Origin: Leucocoprinus leucothites
Lineage: Eukaryota > Basidiomycota > Agaricomycetes > Agaricales > Agaricaceae
Length of the DNA stretch: 64,000 nucleotides
Assembly (NCBI GenBank): GCA_013368445.1
Contig: JAACJO010000021.1
Coordinates: 558,001 to 622,000, forward strand
Direction of reading: 5' to 3'
This document shows positions 52,699 to 64,000 of the stretch, one piece after another. Under the pieces are notes generated by a model. The model made no database searches. It had not been told where the DNA came from and saw nothing but the letters and a program-made list of their open reading frames with translations. A program made the position numbers and the translations under genes. Position 1 is the first letter of the stretch. The number at the start of each line of letters is the position of its first letter.

Positions 52699-55299
52699 CT
52701 ACCCAGTTCGAAGCCGCTTAGACCTTCTTGTGCCTGTATGAAATCGTTATGTGATCAGATTGAAAAACACCTAGGCACAACATAGACTCACCCTCTGTCG
52801 GAGTCTTAGTTCGACGCCGCTTTGACTTTTTTGTGTCTGTATGAAATATATACGCATTCAGATTAAAATATGCATATGCATAATACAGACTCACCCTTCG
52901 CCAAAGTTTCAGCAGACGCTTCTTTTTCAGGCTGAACGTAAGGGAAGATATAAATCCAGAATTGATCGGAAAACTCGAAACCCATCAGTGCAAGCCTCTC
53001 TTTGCCATTTCCAAGTATGTAAACAGGACATTGGGGATTGACGACGGTGACTGTTGCAAGCTGTTCTTGGATATGAGCTTTCCAGTCAGGACATTTCGAG
53101 AGGATGATGTCACAGCTGGAATCGCATTCACTGCCCAGGCTTTCGTAATCATGCCAGTAAGTATCCTGGACATGCAGTGGATGAGCAGTTGCAGGAGACT
53201 CGGTATGACAGTTGGTGACGTACAGTAGTGGATATGCGCATGAAACGACCTATGGGATCGGGGAACTCAATGTCAAATTCACGGTGCCTGAACCCATCTC
53301 TGGAGTGACCTCCCTCAAATAAAGTTGGCCACAAGTCATCGAGTTCACCAAAACTGGTTACATTCATTTCCTTATTGACATTGATGCTGTGGAAGTTAAA
53401 GCTTTGGATGTCAGTTTCTGATAACAGTCCCCAATTGAGGAGTTTTAATGAAATGGGCTGGGAGAATGTGTTAGGAGTGTTATAGAAGCAGAGCTACAAG
53501 ACAAACCTCAATTGCTAACCCGATCAAGTCAACAGTATGATAAAGAATGTCCTGGGACGGAAGAGTTAGGCAAAGGGCTTGGAAAAATTGTGATAGTTCA
53601 TCGAAGCCGCATTCCTCTATAACATCGGCACCCATCCGCATAAAGGCTTCAAGCATGTCCCTAAAGATATCCGAGTGTTGGTCATAAGACTGCCCGAGTG
53701 GCCAGGTCAAGTGAATGCGCTCCTTGTCAATGAGATTATTGACTGTGTACTGTGTATGAGATAACAAGAAAACCGTAAAGAGATATTGTCATACTTGGAT
53801 TGTAGGACTCGGCAAGGATACGAGTAGCACATTTAAATGCCCGCCTATGCAAATAATCACGGTCTAAGTGGAATACACCTGAGCGAGACTGGTGGTGCAG
53901 ATAGTCCCAGAAGGAAGCATGGTATGGGCCGGTGTTTGTGACTTTTGCCACTTCGGGCTCCGGTACCCTGATAATGGAATGGAGCTTATGGAGAGCGGCA
54001 TAAGCTTCAGCCTGAGTGACACTGAAAACACAACAGATATTGACCAATTCAAGAGCGAGAATGGTGCTGGCACGATGAAGGAGGTCCTTTACAATACACC
54101 AGTGTTCATCGGAGACGGCGGAAAGGATTTCCGTATAAAGAGCGTCAAGAGTCGCAAAAGGATTTGATTCTGATACGGAGATTCTGTCAATGATGCAGAT
54201 AACCTTTTCAAGTTGAGATATAGGATTCGCGTAGGCTGTATCGCAGATAAACTGTATGATCGTGGAGGCGAAGATAAACATGCCATAGGCACGGTTCGCG
54301 ATTTTTGTGAATTGCACTTCTGACGGCCATTGTGTTATTGAAGTTGGAAATGATGTTGAATATTCCACCCGTATTTCTTGGAATTTGTCGTGCAAATAGC
54401 GTTCAACGTCCTGGCAGGCTTGGTCGGAGTCGACGGGAACCAGGAGCTCTCGATAATTTGCTTCACCAAGTTTCTTGAACGCGGATCGGATGTGAGGCTC
54501 TGGGCGACTGGTGATGATCCAGATGATGGGAGAAGTTGGATGCTCGGTGACCAATTGGCCAATCAGAGAGACGATCTCTTGTTGGGCGCGCTCTCCTTTA
54601 CACTCGTCCAAACCGTCTAGTGCAATTAAGATGGTCTCGTGATGTCCGTTGAACAAGACTTTGGCAATAATAGGCTGGAGTATGAAGTGTTTGAATTGCT
54701 CTCGCATAGATTTATGGACGATGCGGGGGTCACGAGTGAGCATATCGACTACATAGGCCCTGTACGATGGGTACTTTTGGGCCAGCTGGTACGCAATAGT
54801 CACGAATACACGCTGTGGGTCGTGTCGTCTGGCTTTTGAGAAGAAGAGGGTGGCAGCCAAAATTGAATTCGAGGATTCGGAGTCACGTTCGGAAATGGTC
54901 TGTATGATGGCCGATTTGCCAACACCAGCGGGACCATCAAGCCACAGGATCGACACTGTGCGTGCAAGGTCATCTATCCACGACTGGATTTCTCCAGATG
55001 TATCGAGTCGTGTTCCGGGATGACATCTGGGCGGGGGGTCCCGCTCTGAAGAATCGAATTCCGCACCACGAAGCGACTCCTTGTCCAGGAGCCGAATAGC
55101 TTCTTTGTCGTTGTCAGTTGATTGGCCTGTTCGTTCAGTTGGCATTTGGGCTTTTAGTCTCATCTGGGTAATAGTTGTACTGACCCATCATTGTGAGGTT
55201 GTCAATCTTGAAGCCGTGCGCATTCTCAAATATGGAGCCTGAAGACAAGGGGGCATTCCTAAGATTTTGGAGGCTCCGAGAGTTGCTTTGAGCCATCAT
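52699..55299 (-). CDS. NLR-like NACHT/NPHP3-type NTPase, copy B
   Basis: Colinear with copy A, every exon edge shifted by 4034, so the same seven exons and 755 residues apply (55299-55185, 55126-53795 and so on to 52699). Walker A, Walker B, the SRPEPHIRSAF block and the double basic tail are all kept. Compared with A, the main exon differs at about 25 residues, several clustered, e.g. RASTILAL for RASATFVP at 54051-54065. All splice sites read as functional. Same inferred role as A. The two-exon basic tail is shared with A but not with C. Confidence 0.88.
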
Positions 55300-55340
55300 T
55301 GGAATGGTTTTGGGGAGATGGGGAGGCCGCGTAGGCAGAA

Positions 55341-55762
55341 GTGGAGGACTTGCCAAGGAACGAGGCAAGTGCGATTTCTTGTGACATGAGTGACACGTCA
55401 CGGGGATTGGGTTAGTGCGCCAGCGCACTCCTTTTCATATTCGTACTTTATTGTACCTTCCGGTTTCGACTGCATTATGGTGTCGAAACCTCCAGATTTT
55501 TTATTTTCCCGCCCACCCATACCCCTAACCACCATTCCTTCTAACTAAACTCCAATTCTAACATAGACTAACTACTCAGACAGCCACACAGTGAGCCGAA
55601 GGCGAACATGCGGTTTGGGGTGACCCGTCCGCGTTCTCCTTCGGCCCTACAAACAAGGAAATTGGCCGCTTATAGCCGCCATTTCCTTTCCCCACACTTT
55701 GTGTGTGGTTGTCCGGTATGACATAAATTAGAGTACCCTGCATGGAATGAATAGTCACAAGA
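55341..55762. mobile_element. Hairpin-rich 422-bp insertion, unit B only
   Basis: Units A and C lack this block: A runs GTAGGCAGAAAGAACCGCC where B is split after GCAGAAG. AGAAG stands on both sides, a possible 5-bp target duplication. Inside are at least six inverted repeats: 55348-55354/55364-55370, 55390-55394/55397-55401, 55414-55420/55423-55429, 55462-55470/55482-55490, 55595-55607/55633-55645 (one mismatch), 55655-55666/55678-55688 (one bulge) and 55692-55697/55703-55708. CTTGTGAC at 55378 and GTCACAAG near 55754 are inverse. No coding frame is seen. It may be a non-autonomous mobile element; the class is unknown. Confidence 0.6.
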
Positions 55763-56154
55763 AGAACCGCCAACTCAGAATCGTCGCATGGGCTTTTCAT
55801 GTCACGAGTTGAGTGGCAGTGCATAGGAAACTGGCAAGTAATCTAAAACTCGGGTAGTGCACAGTAATGAGGCAGTGCCAATATAACTTCTGATTCAAAG
55901 ATTCTTCGCTTTGTGAGTTGCTGTGGCTCAATGGCCTCCGATATGTTGGGCGTTCAATAAAGCAACTTTTACGAGCTCTCAGTATGGTCGGGTGATAATC
56001 AGAACACAACCACTACTAGTACTGCCAACTTGACTGCCATAGGACTGGGACCTGTCAGTTGCTTGCGTCTCATAGTCCTGCATCTTATTCTCCTACAGTA
56101 ATCATGCTCGGCATATGAGCATCACATTTAACCCTGGATGGGAGTCATTTTTCA

Positions 56155-56288
56155 ATGCAAACACCTCCACATGGTACCAACCCGTAGCGAAAACGTATAT
56201 CAGGGTTCGATGGCAACTCGGAGCGGCAAGGGTCAAGCCAACATCATGCAGACTCCTTTTCATCCCAAAACAATGCAAATGTTTCAAG
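56155..56288 (+). pseudogene. Broken copy of exon 1 of the 60205 gene, next to NLR B
   Basis: Starts ATGCAAACACCTCCACATGG and keeps ACTCCTTTTCATCCCAAAAC and ATGTTTCAAGG. It is frameshifted, with TAG after about ten codons. Identity to the real gene ends at the sequence matching intron 1 (60340), giving the duplication breakpoint. Confidence 0.78.
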
Positions 56289-57189
56289 GATCCACGGTAC
56301 GTAGAGCAGAGCTCATGTTCCAGATGTCCAAGTCCCGCCCAAAGTGACTCGACGTCTGTAGACGAGCATCAGAAATGTAATACCAAGTACTTATGGCTGC
56401 GAAATATGAATCCGTTCAATCATTTATCCGGTTGCGTATGGCCTTGGAGGACACTGAGATAGATCAATTGAATCGAAATCATACAGACTTTTAGTGGCTC
56501 GGATAGTCAGAACGTCATTAACCTGATTATCGTGACGCTGTAAATTTTCGAGGGCTCGACTCCCCTACAATTAGGTTTCCAGAATGCTCAAGCTCTGGGT
56601 TGGGGAAATTGGATAGATCAATTGAACCGAAATCATGCAGGCTTTTATTGGCTCGGATAGTCACAACGTCGTTTACCTGATTATATGATGCTGTAATTTT
56701 GAGGGCTCGACCCTACAATTAAGTTTTCAGAACGCTCAAGCTCTAAGGCGGGGGCGGTTCGGATCACTATGGTAATCCATGATCAGTATGTACTATCTCT
56801 CAAGCGCCTGTCGACTTTTGACCACGCGCGATTGTTCATTGGCTATACATACTAGTTGTTGAGTCTGATTATTGGGGCTGAGTCTTATCCTTGACGCATC
56901 CCAGAGTGCCCTTGTAGCCTCGCATAACATTTGCAGACGGCTCAGTCCACTGTGAAAGGGAGGCAGTGAAGTACAGCGAATCGTGACCGATGAACAGCAA
57001 GCGAAAATTCGAATGAGACGTTTACATTTACGTGGGATGAATAAATGTCTTCGCTACATCTGATACTAACTGGCTGTGAGTATGAGCCTTTGAGCTGACG
57101 AGTCCTTACAGAGGTATACATATAAGCAATGTCACGAGCATTTCCAAAACCTAACAACAATGGTGAGTCCGGGTATCACGTCTCATTCC

Positions 57190-59692
57190 CTACTCTATTC
57201 GACGCCGCTTTGACTCCCTTGTGTCTGTATGAATTATTTACGCGATCAGATTAAACATGCACATGCATAATATAGACTCACCCTTCGCCAAAGTTTCAGC
57301 AGACGCTTCCTTTTCGGGCAGAACACAAGGGAAGGCATAAACCCAGAATTGTTTTGGTTTGCGAAACTCGAGACCCATTAGTGCAAGCCTCTCTTTTCCA
57401 TTTCCGAGTATGTAAACAGGACATTGGGGGTTGACAGCGGAGACAGTTGCAAGTTGTTCTTGAATGTGGGCTTGCCAGACAGGGCATTTCGCGAGGATAA
57501 TTTCACTAGTAGAATCGAGATTACCGGGGGAATCGTCATAATCATCCCAGTAAGCATCCTGGACATGCAGTGGATGAGGAGTAGAAGGAGACTTGGAATG
57601 ACAATTCGTGACTTACAGTGGTGGACAAGTCCATGAAACGGATCATGGGATTGAAGGCGCTGAGGTAATATTTGCTGCAATTGAACCCATCTCTGTCATG
57701 ACTTCCCTCAAATAGAGTTGGCCACAAGTCATCAAGCTCCCCAAAACTGACTACATTTATTTTCTTATCGACGTTGATACTGTTAAAGCTAAAGCTTTGA
57801 ATATCAGTTTCTGATAACAGTCCCCAGCCGCGGAGTTTTGATGAAATGGGCTGGGAGAATGTGTTAAGAGCGCCATGGAAGCAGAGCCATAAGGCAAACC
57901 TCAATTGCTAAGCCGACGAAGTCAGCAGTGCAAAAAAGAACGTCCTGGGACGGAAGAGTTGGGCAAAGGGCTCGGAAAAATTGTGATAGTTCATCGAAGC
58001 CGCATTCCTCTATAACATCGACATCCGTCCTCATAAAGGCTTCAAGCATGTACCCAAAGGTATCCGAGTGTTGGCCATCCCACCACTCGAGTGACCAGGT
58101 CAAGTGAATGCGCTCCTTGTCAATGAGATTATTGACTGTGTATTGTGTATGAGATAACGAGAAAACCATAAAGAGATATTGTCATACTTGGATTGTAGGA
58201 CTCTGCAAGGATACGAATAGCACATTTAAACACCCGCCTCTGCACATAACCACGGTCTGAGTGGAATATGCCAGAGCGGGACTGGTGGCACAGATAGTCC
58301 ATGAAGGAAGCATGGTATGGGCTGATGCTTGTAAACGCTGCCTCTCTGGGCTCCGGTACCCGAATAATGGAGTGGAGTTTATGGAGAGCAGCATAAGCCT
58401 CAGCCTGAGTGACACTGAAAACACAACAGGTATGGACCAATTCAAGATAGTACACGGTGTAAGCACCATGAAGGAGGTCCTTTACAATACACCAGTGCTC
58501 ATCGGAGACGGCGGAAAGGATTTCCGTATAAAGAGCGTCAAGAGTCGCAAAAGGATTTGATTCCGATACGGAGATTCTGTCAATGACACTGATAACCTTT
58601 TCAAGTTGAGATATAGGATTTGCGTAATCTGGATCGTTGATGAACTGTATGATTGCGGAGGCAAAGATGAACATGCCATAGGCACGGTTCGCGATTTTTG
58701 TGAAATGCACTTCTGACGGCCATTGTTTTATTGAAGTTGGAAATGACACTGAATATTCCACTCGGATTTCTTGGAATTTGTCACGCAAATAACGTTCAAC
58801 GTCCTGGCAGGCCTCGTTGGAGTCAGTGGGGACCAAGAACTCTCGATAGTTTGCTTCACCAAGTTTGTTGAACGCGGATCGGATGTGAGGCTCTGGGCGG
58901 CTGGCTATGATCCAGATGATGGGAGATGTTGGATGCTCGGTGACCATTTGGCCAATCAGAGAGACGAGTTCTTGTTGGGTGCGCTCTCCTTTACACTCGT
59001 CCAAACCGTCAAGTGCGATTAAGATGGTCTCGTTATGTCCGTTGAACAAGACTTTGGCAATAATAGGCTGGAGTATGAAGTGTTTGAATTGCTCTCGCAT
59101 GGATTTATGGACGATGCGGGGGTCGCGAGTGAGCATATTGACCACGTGGGCCCTGTACGATGGGTACTTTTGGGCCAGCTGGTACGCAATAGTCACGAAT
59201 ACACGTTGCGGATCGTCTCGTCTGGCTTTCGCGAAGAAGAGGGTAGCAGCCAAAATTGAATTCGAGAATTCGGAGTCACGTTCGGAAATAGTCTGTATGA
59301 TGGCCGATTTGCCAACACCAGCGGGACCATTAAGCCACACGATCGACGCTGTGCGTACAAGGTCATCTATCCACGCCTTGATTTCTCCCGATATGTCGAG
59401 CCGTGTTCCGGGATGACATTTGGGCGGGGGGTCCCGCTCCGAAGAATCGAATTCAGCACCAGGAAGTGACTCCTTTGCCAAGAGCCAAATAGCTTCTTTA
59501 TCGTTGTCAGTCGATTGGCCTGTTCGTTCAGTTGGTATTTGGGGTTTTAGTCTCATCCGGGTAATAGTTGTACTGACCCATCATTGTGAGGTTGTCAATC
59601 TTGAAGCCATGTGCGTTCTCAAACATGGAGCCTGAAGACAAGGGGGCATTCCTAAGATTTTGGAGGCTCCGAAAGTTCCTTTGGGCCATCAT
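57190..59692 (-). CDS. NLR-like NACHT/NPHP3-type NTPase, copy C
   Basis: The same gene structure as A and B, from ATG 59692 (MMAQRNFRSLQNLRNAPL) to TAG at 57192-57190. The main exon has PPPKCHPGTR, GPAGVGKSA and ILIALDGLDEC. It is clearly more diverged from A and B than they are from each other. The C-terminal part has WDDYDDSPGNLDST and CPVYILGNGKERLALMGL. Only one basic tail exon follows (DTRESKRRRIE, stop), against two in A and B. It shares a divergent promoter with the 60205 gene. Confidence 0.87.
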
Positions 59693-60204
59693 TGGAATGG
59701 TCTCGATGAGAGTGGGAGGCGACGTAGGCAGGAAGAACCACCAGCCCATATATACAGAATCTTCTCATGGGCACTTCATGTCACGAGCTGATTGGCAGTG
59801 CGGAGTTTTGGAAACCAGGTACTTACTGTAAATCTAGAACTCGAGCACAGGTATGGGGCAGAATACATGATGTACCGATATAACTTTTGGTTCGAAGGTT
59901 CTTCGTTATGCGAGTCGTCTGACTTCGTGGAAGCTGCCGAGCTGCCGAGCATTAAAGCTTCAACAGCTCTCGGTACCTATGGTCGGCGGTATATAAATAT
60001 AGAATTCTCTCTCTCCCTCACGGTGTGGTCAGGTGATAATCAGAACATAGCACGTGATGATTAAAACGCGACCGCGATGTCGGACTGGGCTTGTCACTTG
60101 CTTGTATCTCGTAGTCCTGGACATCCGACTCATCTTACTCCCCTACGGTCATCATGCTCAGCGCACGAGCATCACATTTAGCCCTTGATGGGAGCCAGTT
60201 CCCA
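59693..60204. promoter_or_regulatory. Divergent promoter between NLR C and the 60205 gene
   Basis: 512 bp separate the two start codons, which point away from each other. A TATAAATA-like motif lies at 59992-59999 on +. Copies of this region accompany A and B. Shared control of the two genes is an inference from spacing. Confidence 0.55.
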
Positions 60205-62220
60205 ATGAAAACACCTGCGCGTGGTACTAGAACCCGTAGCGAAAACGCACATCAGGGCGCGATGACAATTCAAAACGGCAAGGGTAAAGCCAACGTCATG
60301 CGGACTCCTTTTCATCCAAAAACAGCGCGTATGTTTCAAAATCTTGTTATTGTGCAAGGTTGCTCATATTGGGTGACGAGGCAGAACCCCAACGGCTCTT
60401 GAAAGACGGTCCAGGGTCAACTTCGGCCAAAGCTCCAATTCACTTGATCACTCGGTCCAATAAACCACTGGCAGACAAAACCCCTTTTGCGAACCGTACA
60501 CTTAACATCTATCATACTCCCGCACCGGACCACAAGCCCCCTAAGCTCAACCTTCTCGCCCCAGTTGTACATGATCAGCACACGACGCCAGACTCAGGTC
60601 CTGGATCTGCACGGGCCAGCTCCACGAGACGGCACTCAAGGGCTCCAAAGCCCTCTGTTGCATTTCAAACCCCAGCTAACCAAGGGAATCACTGGGATGT
60701 GAGTGACGGCGATATCGTGGTTCCTGAGATGGAGCAGGTTCTCGAGATTGAGGAGGAGTTTGATGATTCGGAAGAAATTGAGTATATGCCTCCTAATACA
60801 CTGGGTAAAGCTCCTTTACATTTTTTTGCGACTAGTCTGACCTCATCCGATGTTGTGATTGTTCTCAGACCTACCCTACCACCCACCATTCGAATTCGAC
60901 CTCCCCGACTACAAGCTTCTAGGCCAAGCGGCACTGCGAAGCGTCTACACCTACGTGAACGAAGAGCTCCCTGCCCCAACCTTCGACTTCACGATATCGG
61001 ATCAAGATCTGATGAAGTGGGACTCGCTTTCCCTCCCATCGCTCCTATATCAAGACGAGTCCTCCGTTTTTGCTTCCAAGAGCACTGTCAAACGATCTAT
61101 GACGAACTCATTCACAGCCACTGCGAGACGACACCCAACTATTCGTGCTACTTCCGCTCTCACTTCTACCTCTCGTTTAAATTCCAGGCCAACGACTGCC
61201 ACCTCTATACGTCCCGCCACCTCGGCATCTACCAAAACACCAACAGCGAAACCTTCCACCCGACTTGCCGCCCCTACCAAAACCGTTCGTGTAACCTCCA
61301 CGATCACCCGTCCACCTTCCACTACCCTTCGAGCCGCATCCTCCGCTGCGCGTCAGTCTCATGCTCCCACTACTACTCGCATCACTCGCCCGCAGGCTGA
61401 CACCTTCACAAGGGCCGTATCTACCAACCCCAGTCGTGCCACGACAATCGGGAAAACTACAGGTATCCCCGCGAAACCTGTAACGACGACTTCAAACAGA
61501 CCTATTATCCCGAGGAGGCCTGCAGCCATATCTTCTACAGCCAGGCCCGCGTCATCAGCATCGGCCCTCCCAACTACCAAAGCTAGTGCTGTGAAGCCTA
61601 CACGAACCGCCACAGCTTCTCGGGCTACATCTGCCGCTAGTATTTCGAGGAAACCTCCTGTTCCAAGACTTGCTGAAGTTCACGTCTCTGCTGTGATGCG
61701 AGCCAAATCGAGTGTAGCTGCGAGTGCTAGTATGAAGCAGGCGACAGCGTCAACCAAAATATCCGGAAAGTTAATTAAATCTTCAGGGACGATCGTAAAG
61801 TTGTCCAAGAAATCAGTTCATGACGTCGTCGGTCCAAAACAGGCTCCCATAGTCTCGGCTAATGAGGATGGTACAATGCCCCTAGGCGACCAAATTGTGG
61901 AAGTGGTTGTTGCTCTGGGCGAAGTCATTGGTTGTGACGCCGAACGGCCGGAGAAAGCGGAGGACCGAGGGAAGGTTAAACTTGACCTAAGCATAGGGCA
62001 ACCTACGGACGATTCGAAGGCGATAGCAAGTGTTCTCAACAACGCGTCAGCGGTCGGCGTCCGGGAGAATGAGGGGGATGAACTTGAAAGTAAGGATCCA
62101 CTCTCACTCGCTCAGGTTTCCAGCGCGAGTGATGAAGCTCGGGTTAGTGCGGCCGAAGAGAGCGGGGGTGATACACGAGTAGCTGAGAGGACCGTGATCG
62201 GATCCGGGGAAACTCGATAG
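60205..62220 (+). CDS. Conserved hypothetical protein, Thr/Ser/Ala-rich
   Basis: Three exons: 60205-60328, 60385-60804, 60869-62220. Introns are GTATGT...GCAG (56 nt) and GTAAAG...TCAG (64 nt). The protein (about 631 residues) begins MKTPARGTRTRSENAHQG, with TPFHPK, then NKPLADKTPFANRTLN, NHWDVSDGDIVVPEM, an acidic patch, and YHPPFEFDLPDYKLLG. The rest is low-complexity, rich in Thr, Ala, Ser, Arg and Lys (61080-61800). The start and the acidic/FEFDLPDY blocks look conserved; the layout vaguely recalls securin-type cell-cycle proteins, but I cannot assign it. After the TAG at 62218-62220 another frame stays open to 62428 (GLGGSMNPFAEAEAATGL), suggesting an unspliced intron or a lost base. Confidence 0.72.
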
Positions 62221-62428
62221 TGCTTCTCAAACTGGACTTGGCGGATCTATGAATCCTTTCGCAGAGGCCGAAGCAGCGACGGGTTTGATGGCGCCAGCGG
62301 TGGGCGAAGGGCTCGTTCACGGTGTTGAACAGGTCAATGCTGGCCAGGTTGCCTTGGAGGTGACCCTAAACGAGGGCATCCAGGATGTGGCCAAAGGAGC
62401 TGAGGTCTCGAATACGAGTACAGGCTAA

Positions 62429-63718
62429 ACCTGTTTAGTGAGGAGTGGTCTTTTTTATTCGTTAATTATTTTCTTGTTTTGTAGCAACTTCATGGCTTTC
62501 TTGGAGTGCAGAGGAATGTGTTGCGGGTTGAAATCGCATTCAAGTTGAATTTGTCCCATGCGGAATTGAGTTGCATGCTGAGCATTTCCGAACTTGAGTC
62601 ATTGCAGCTGATACACGCGATGTGTCGACTATGGTGGTAAACAGCGAATGTGCGAGTGGGCGGACATAAGCTATATGAAAGCTATGTATGACATCGGTTG
62701 GGCGCTCCAGTGGGAACAATCAACACCGGTCAGGACCTGTCAGGACACGAAGGAAGTACTTCTCTTCTACCATAGAAACAATGACAGATCTTCCTAATCG
62801 CCCCGATAGGTCAATAATACTGACATAATTCTCATTGATTTCGTACGAAGACAACTGATATCTTATTGATGAACCATAATCATGTAGCTTAGTATGGAAT
62901 GTTATACCGTTTACAGTGGAAGATTCAAAGGAAGCTCTCAAGAATACATATGTCCAAAACTACGGTAATGCTATTGATGATCCAGGTCAATGTGGGCTGG
63001 GGATAATCATCCTGCTGCTGATTTCGACATAACGCATGTGGGTGGTAAGGTTTTCCACGGGACTGGAGGCTTCAAAGCGAGTTGTCCGATAAGGAGGTAA
63101 CTTCTCCCACCACAAACACGTACCCCTGCTTCTGTTATGCAGGTTGGAGATTAGGTGCGGCAGGCCATTGTAGTAAGCTCACCGAGCCTCAAATCTGAAA
63201 CAGCTTGAGGCTTCATTTGGGTCGGACCGGAAGCGAATATCTGACTAGTCGGGCGCGAATGGAGCAAGAAGGTTTTTTGCTTTGCCGCATTCGGAGGTTT
63301 CATGGGGTGATAGTGATAACAATCTTATCCTATGCTTCTCTCCCATCTCCTGCACCCAATCGAAAGATCATACTTAACAATTTGATGTAAGCATGAAGCA
63401 TACTCTACAAAGACAGACATACCCACAGTGCCGGCGTACGCCCATCATCACTATCAAGAAGTTGGATCGGAATCGACTATTTCTGGTTAGGGCTTGATGA
63501 ACGGACATGTGGCATGAAGATTTGAATAGCTTGGGTTTTACAATCATCTCACCACTGAGGTAAGCCTGTGCAGTTTGATTGTACTCTCATCATCATCATA
63601 ATTCAGTGGAGGCTGCATTGACCGCGGGATGTCAGCCACCACTTCTTGATTTATACCCTTTGGTTACATACCCTCGGCCATATTGTCATTTCCACCTTGT
63701 CCATCCCCTCCCTCAACC
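62429..63718. other. Intergenic region left of the last gene
   Basis: No gene was recognised on either strand. The last part (63580-63718, with CATCATCATCATA and pyrimidine-rich sequence before ATG 63719) looks like the promoter and leader of the next gene. Confidence 0.4.
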
Positions 63719-64000
63719 ATGAGCGTAGCTCGACGAACTAGTATAAGCAGTTTCGTCGCCCCGCTGACGGCTGCTCCTCCGGTAGAGAATGCAGAGGCCC
63801 TGAATCGTATGATCGAAGAGGATATAAGGGTATGTGTGTTGCTGTTGATGGGAATCGGTTCTTAGTAGAAGGTGTTCTCGTTTACAGAAGGAGAATGCTA
63901 GGCGTAAGGAAGAGAGGAGAAAGGAAGTCAAAGGTAAGTCGTTCAATATCGGAAGGTCTCGGTTAATGAACGGAGAGCGCTTCTACCAGTGATGCTCCTT
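63719..64000 (+). CDS. Probable G-protein alpha subunit, 5' end (partial)
   Basis: Exon 1 63719-63829 codes MSVARRTSISSFVAPLTAAP and ALNRMIEEDIR. A 58-nt intron (GTATGT...ACAG) leads to exon 2 at 63888, coding KENARRKERRKEVK, ending at a GTAAGT donor near 63932. The charged helix that leads into EVK before the expected P-loop is the pattern of G-alpha N-termini. The nucleotide-binding motifs lie beyond the window, so the family call is tentative. Confidence 0.45.

Larger units (their letters stand above)
51836..56290. repeat. Tandem unit B of the NLR-like block
   Basis: Same order as unit A, plus a 422-bp insertion at about 55341-55762. Intergenic parts differ from A by small indels; the gene itself does not. 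Confidence 0.85.
56291..60340. repeat. Tandem unit C of the NLR-like block (ancestral position)
   Basis: Holds NLR gene C, the divergent promoter, and the real exon 1 of the neighbour gene. The stretch 56500-56750 has a further internal partial duplication (the block ending CTCGACCCTACAATTA occurs twice). The tRNA-like relic of A and B is absent here. Confidence 0.75.

Overview
The window reads as nuclear DNA of a basidiomycete fungus, most likely an Agaricomycete. The non-repeat genes carry many short GT-AG introns (about 45-80 nt). They belong to families typical of mushroom-forming fungi: NACHT/NPHP3-type NLR-like NTPases, a DUF6533-type membrane protein, EF-hand plus ZZ-finger proteins and an enlarged BCS1-type AAA ATPase. 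All names come from motif reading; no database search was possible.

Layout. 1-18300 is a transposon graveyard. It holds the 3' end of a Ty3/gypsy element (Gyp1 copy 1, + strand, 3' LTR 1850-2508), a heavily decayed second gypsy family (Gyp2, about 2509-8280), and a second Gyp1 copy on the - strand (8920-15820). Gyp2 is broken by a solo Gyp1 LTR (3295-3944) and by a Tc1/mariner element (4032-6002), which itself carries a solo LTR of another family (LTR2, 4993-5530). Gyp1 copy 2 carries another solo LTR2 (9490-10029). A spliced DUF6533-like membrane protein gene lies at 18312 to about 19886 (-). Two paralogous EF-hand/ZZ genes follow in tandem: a broken copy (22575-27124) and an apparently intact one (28632-33161). 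A tRNA-Thr(AGT) gene is at 33498-33569. A decayed autonomous Helitron (about 33800 to at least 41460, -) is split by a solo LTR2, which is split in turn by a nearly full-length Tc1 element (37141-38733).

From 43 kb on the window is gene-like. A seven-exon BCS1-like AAA ATPase (43157-45998, -) is followed by three tandem NLR-like NTPase genes: A 48665-51265, B 52699-55299, C 57190-59692, all -. Copy C shares a divergent promoter with a conserved hypothetical gene (60205-62220, +). A and B each carry a broken copy of that neighbour's first exon, which shows how the block was duplicated and that C sits at the ancestral position. The 5' end of a probable G-protein alpha subunit gene runs off the right edge (63719 on).

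The main points of interest are the NLR triplication, with a five-codon patch that differs only by amino-acid-changing substitutions between A and B; a 422-bp insertion packed with perfect hairpins in unit B only; tRNA-shaped relics inside the duplicated units; a duplicated intron-exon unit that doubles a basic C-terminal tail; and a self-priming signature plus a zinc-knuckle third ORF in Gyp1.
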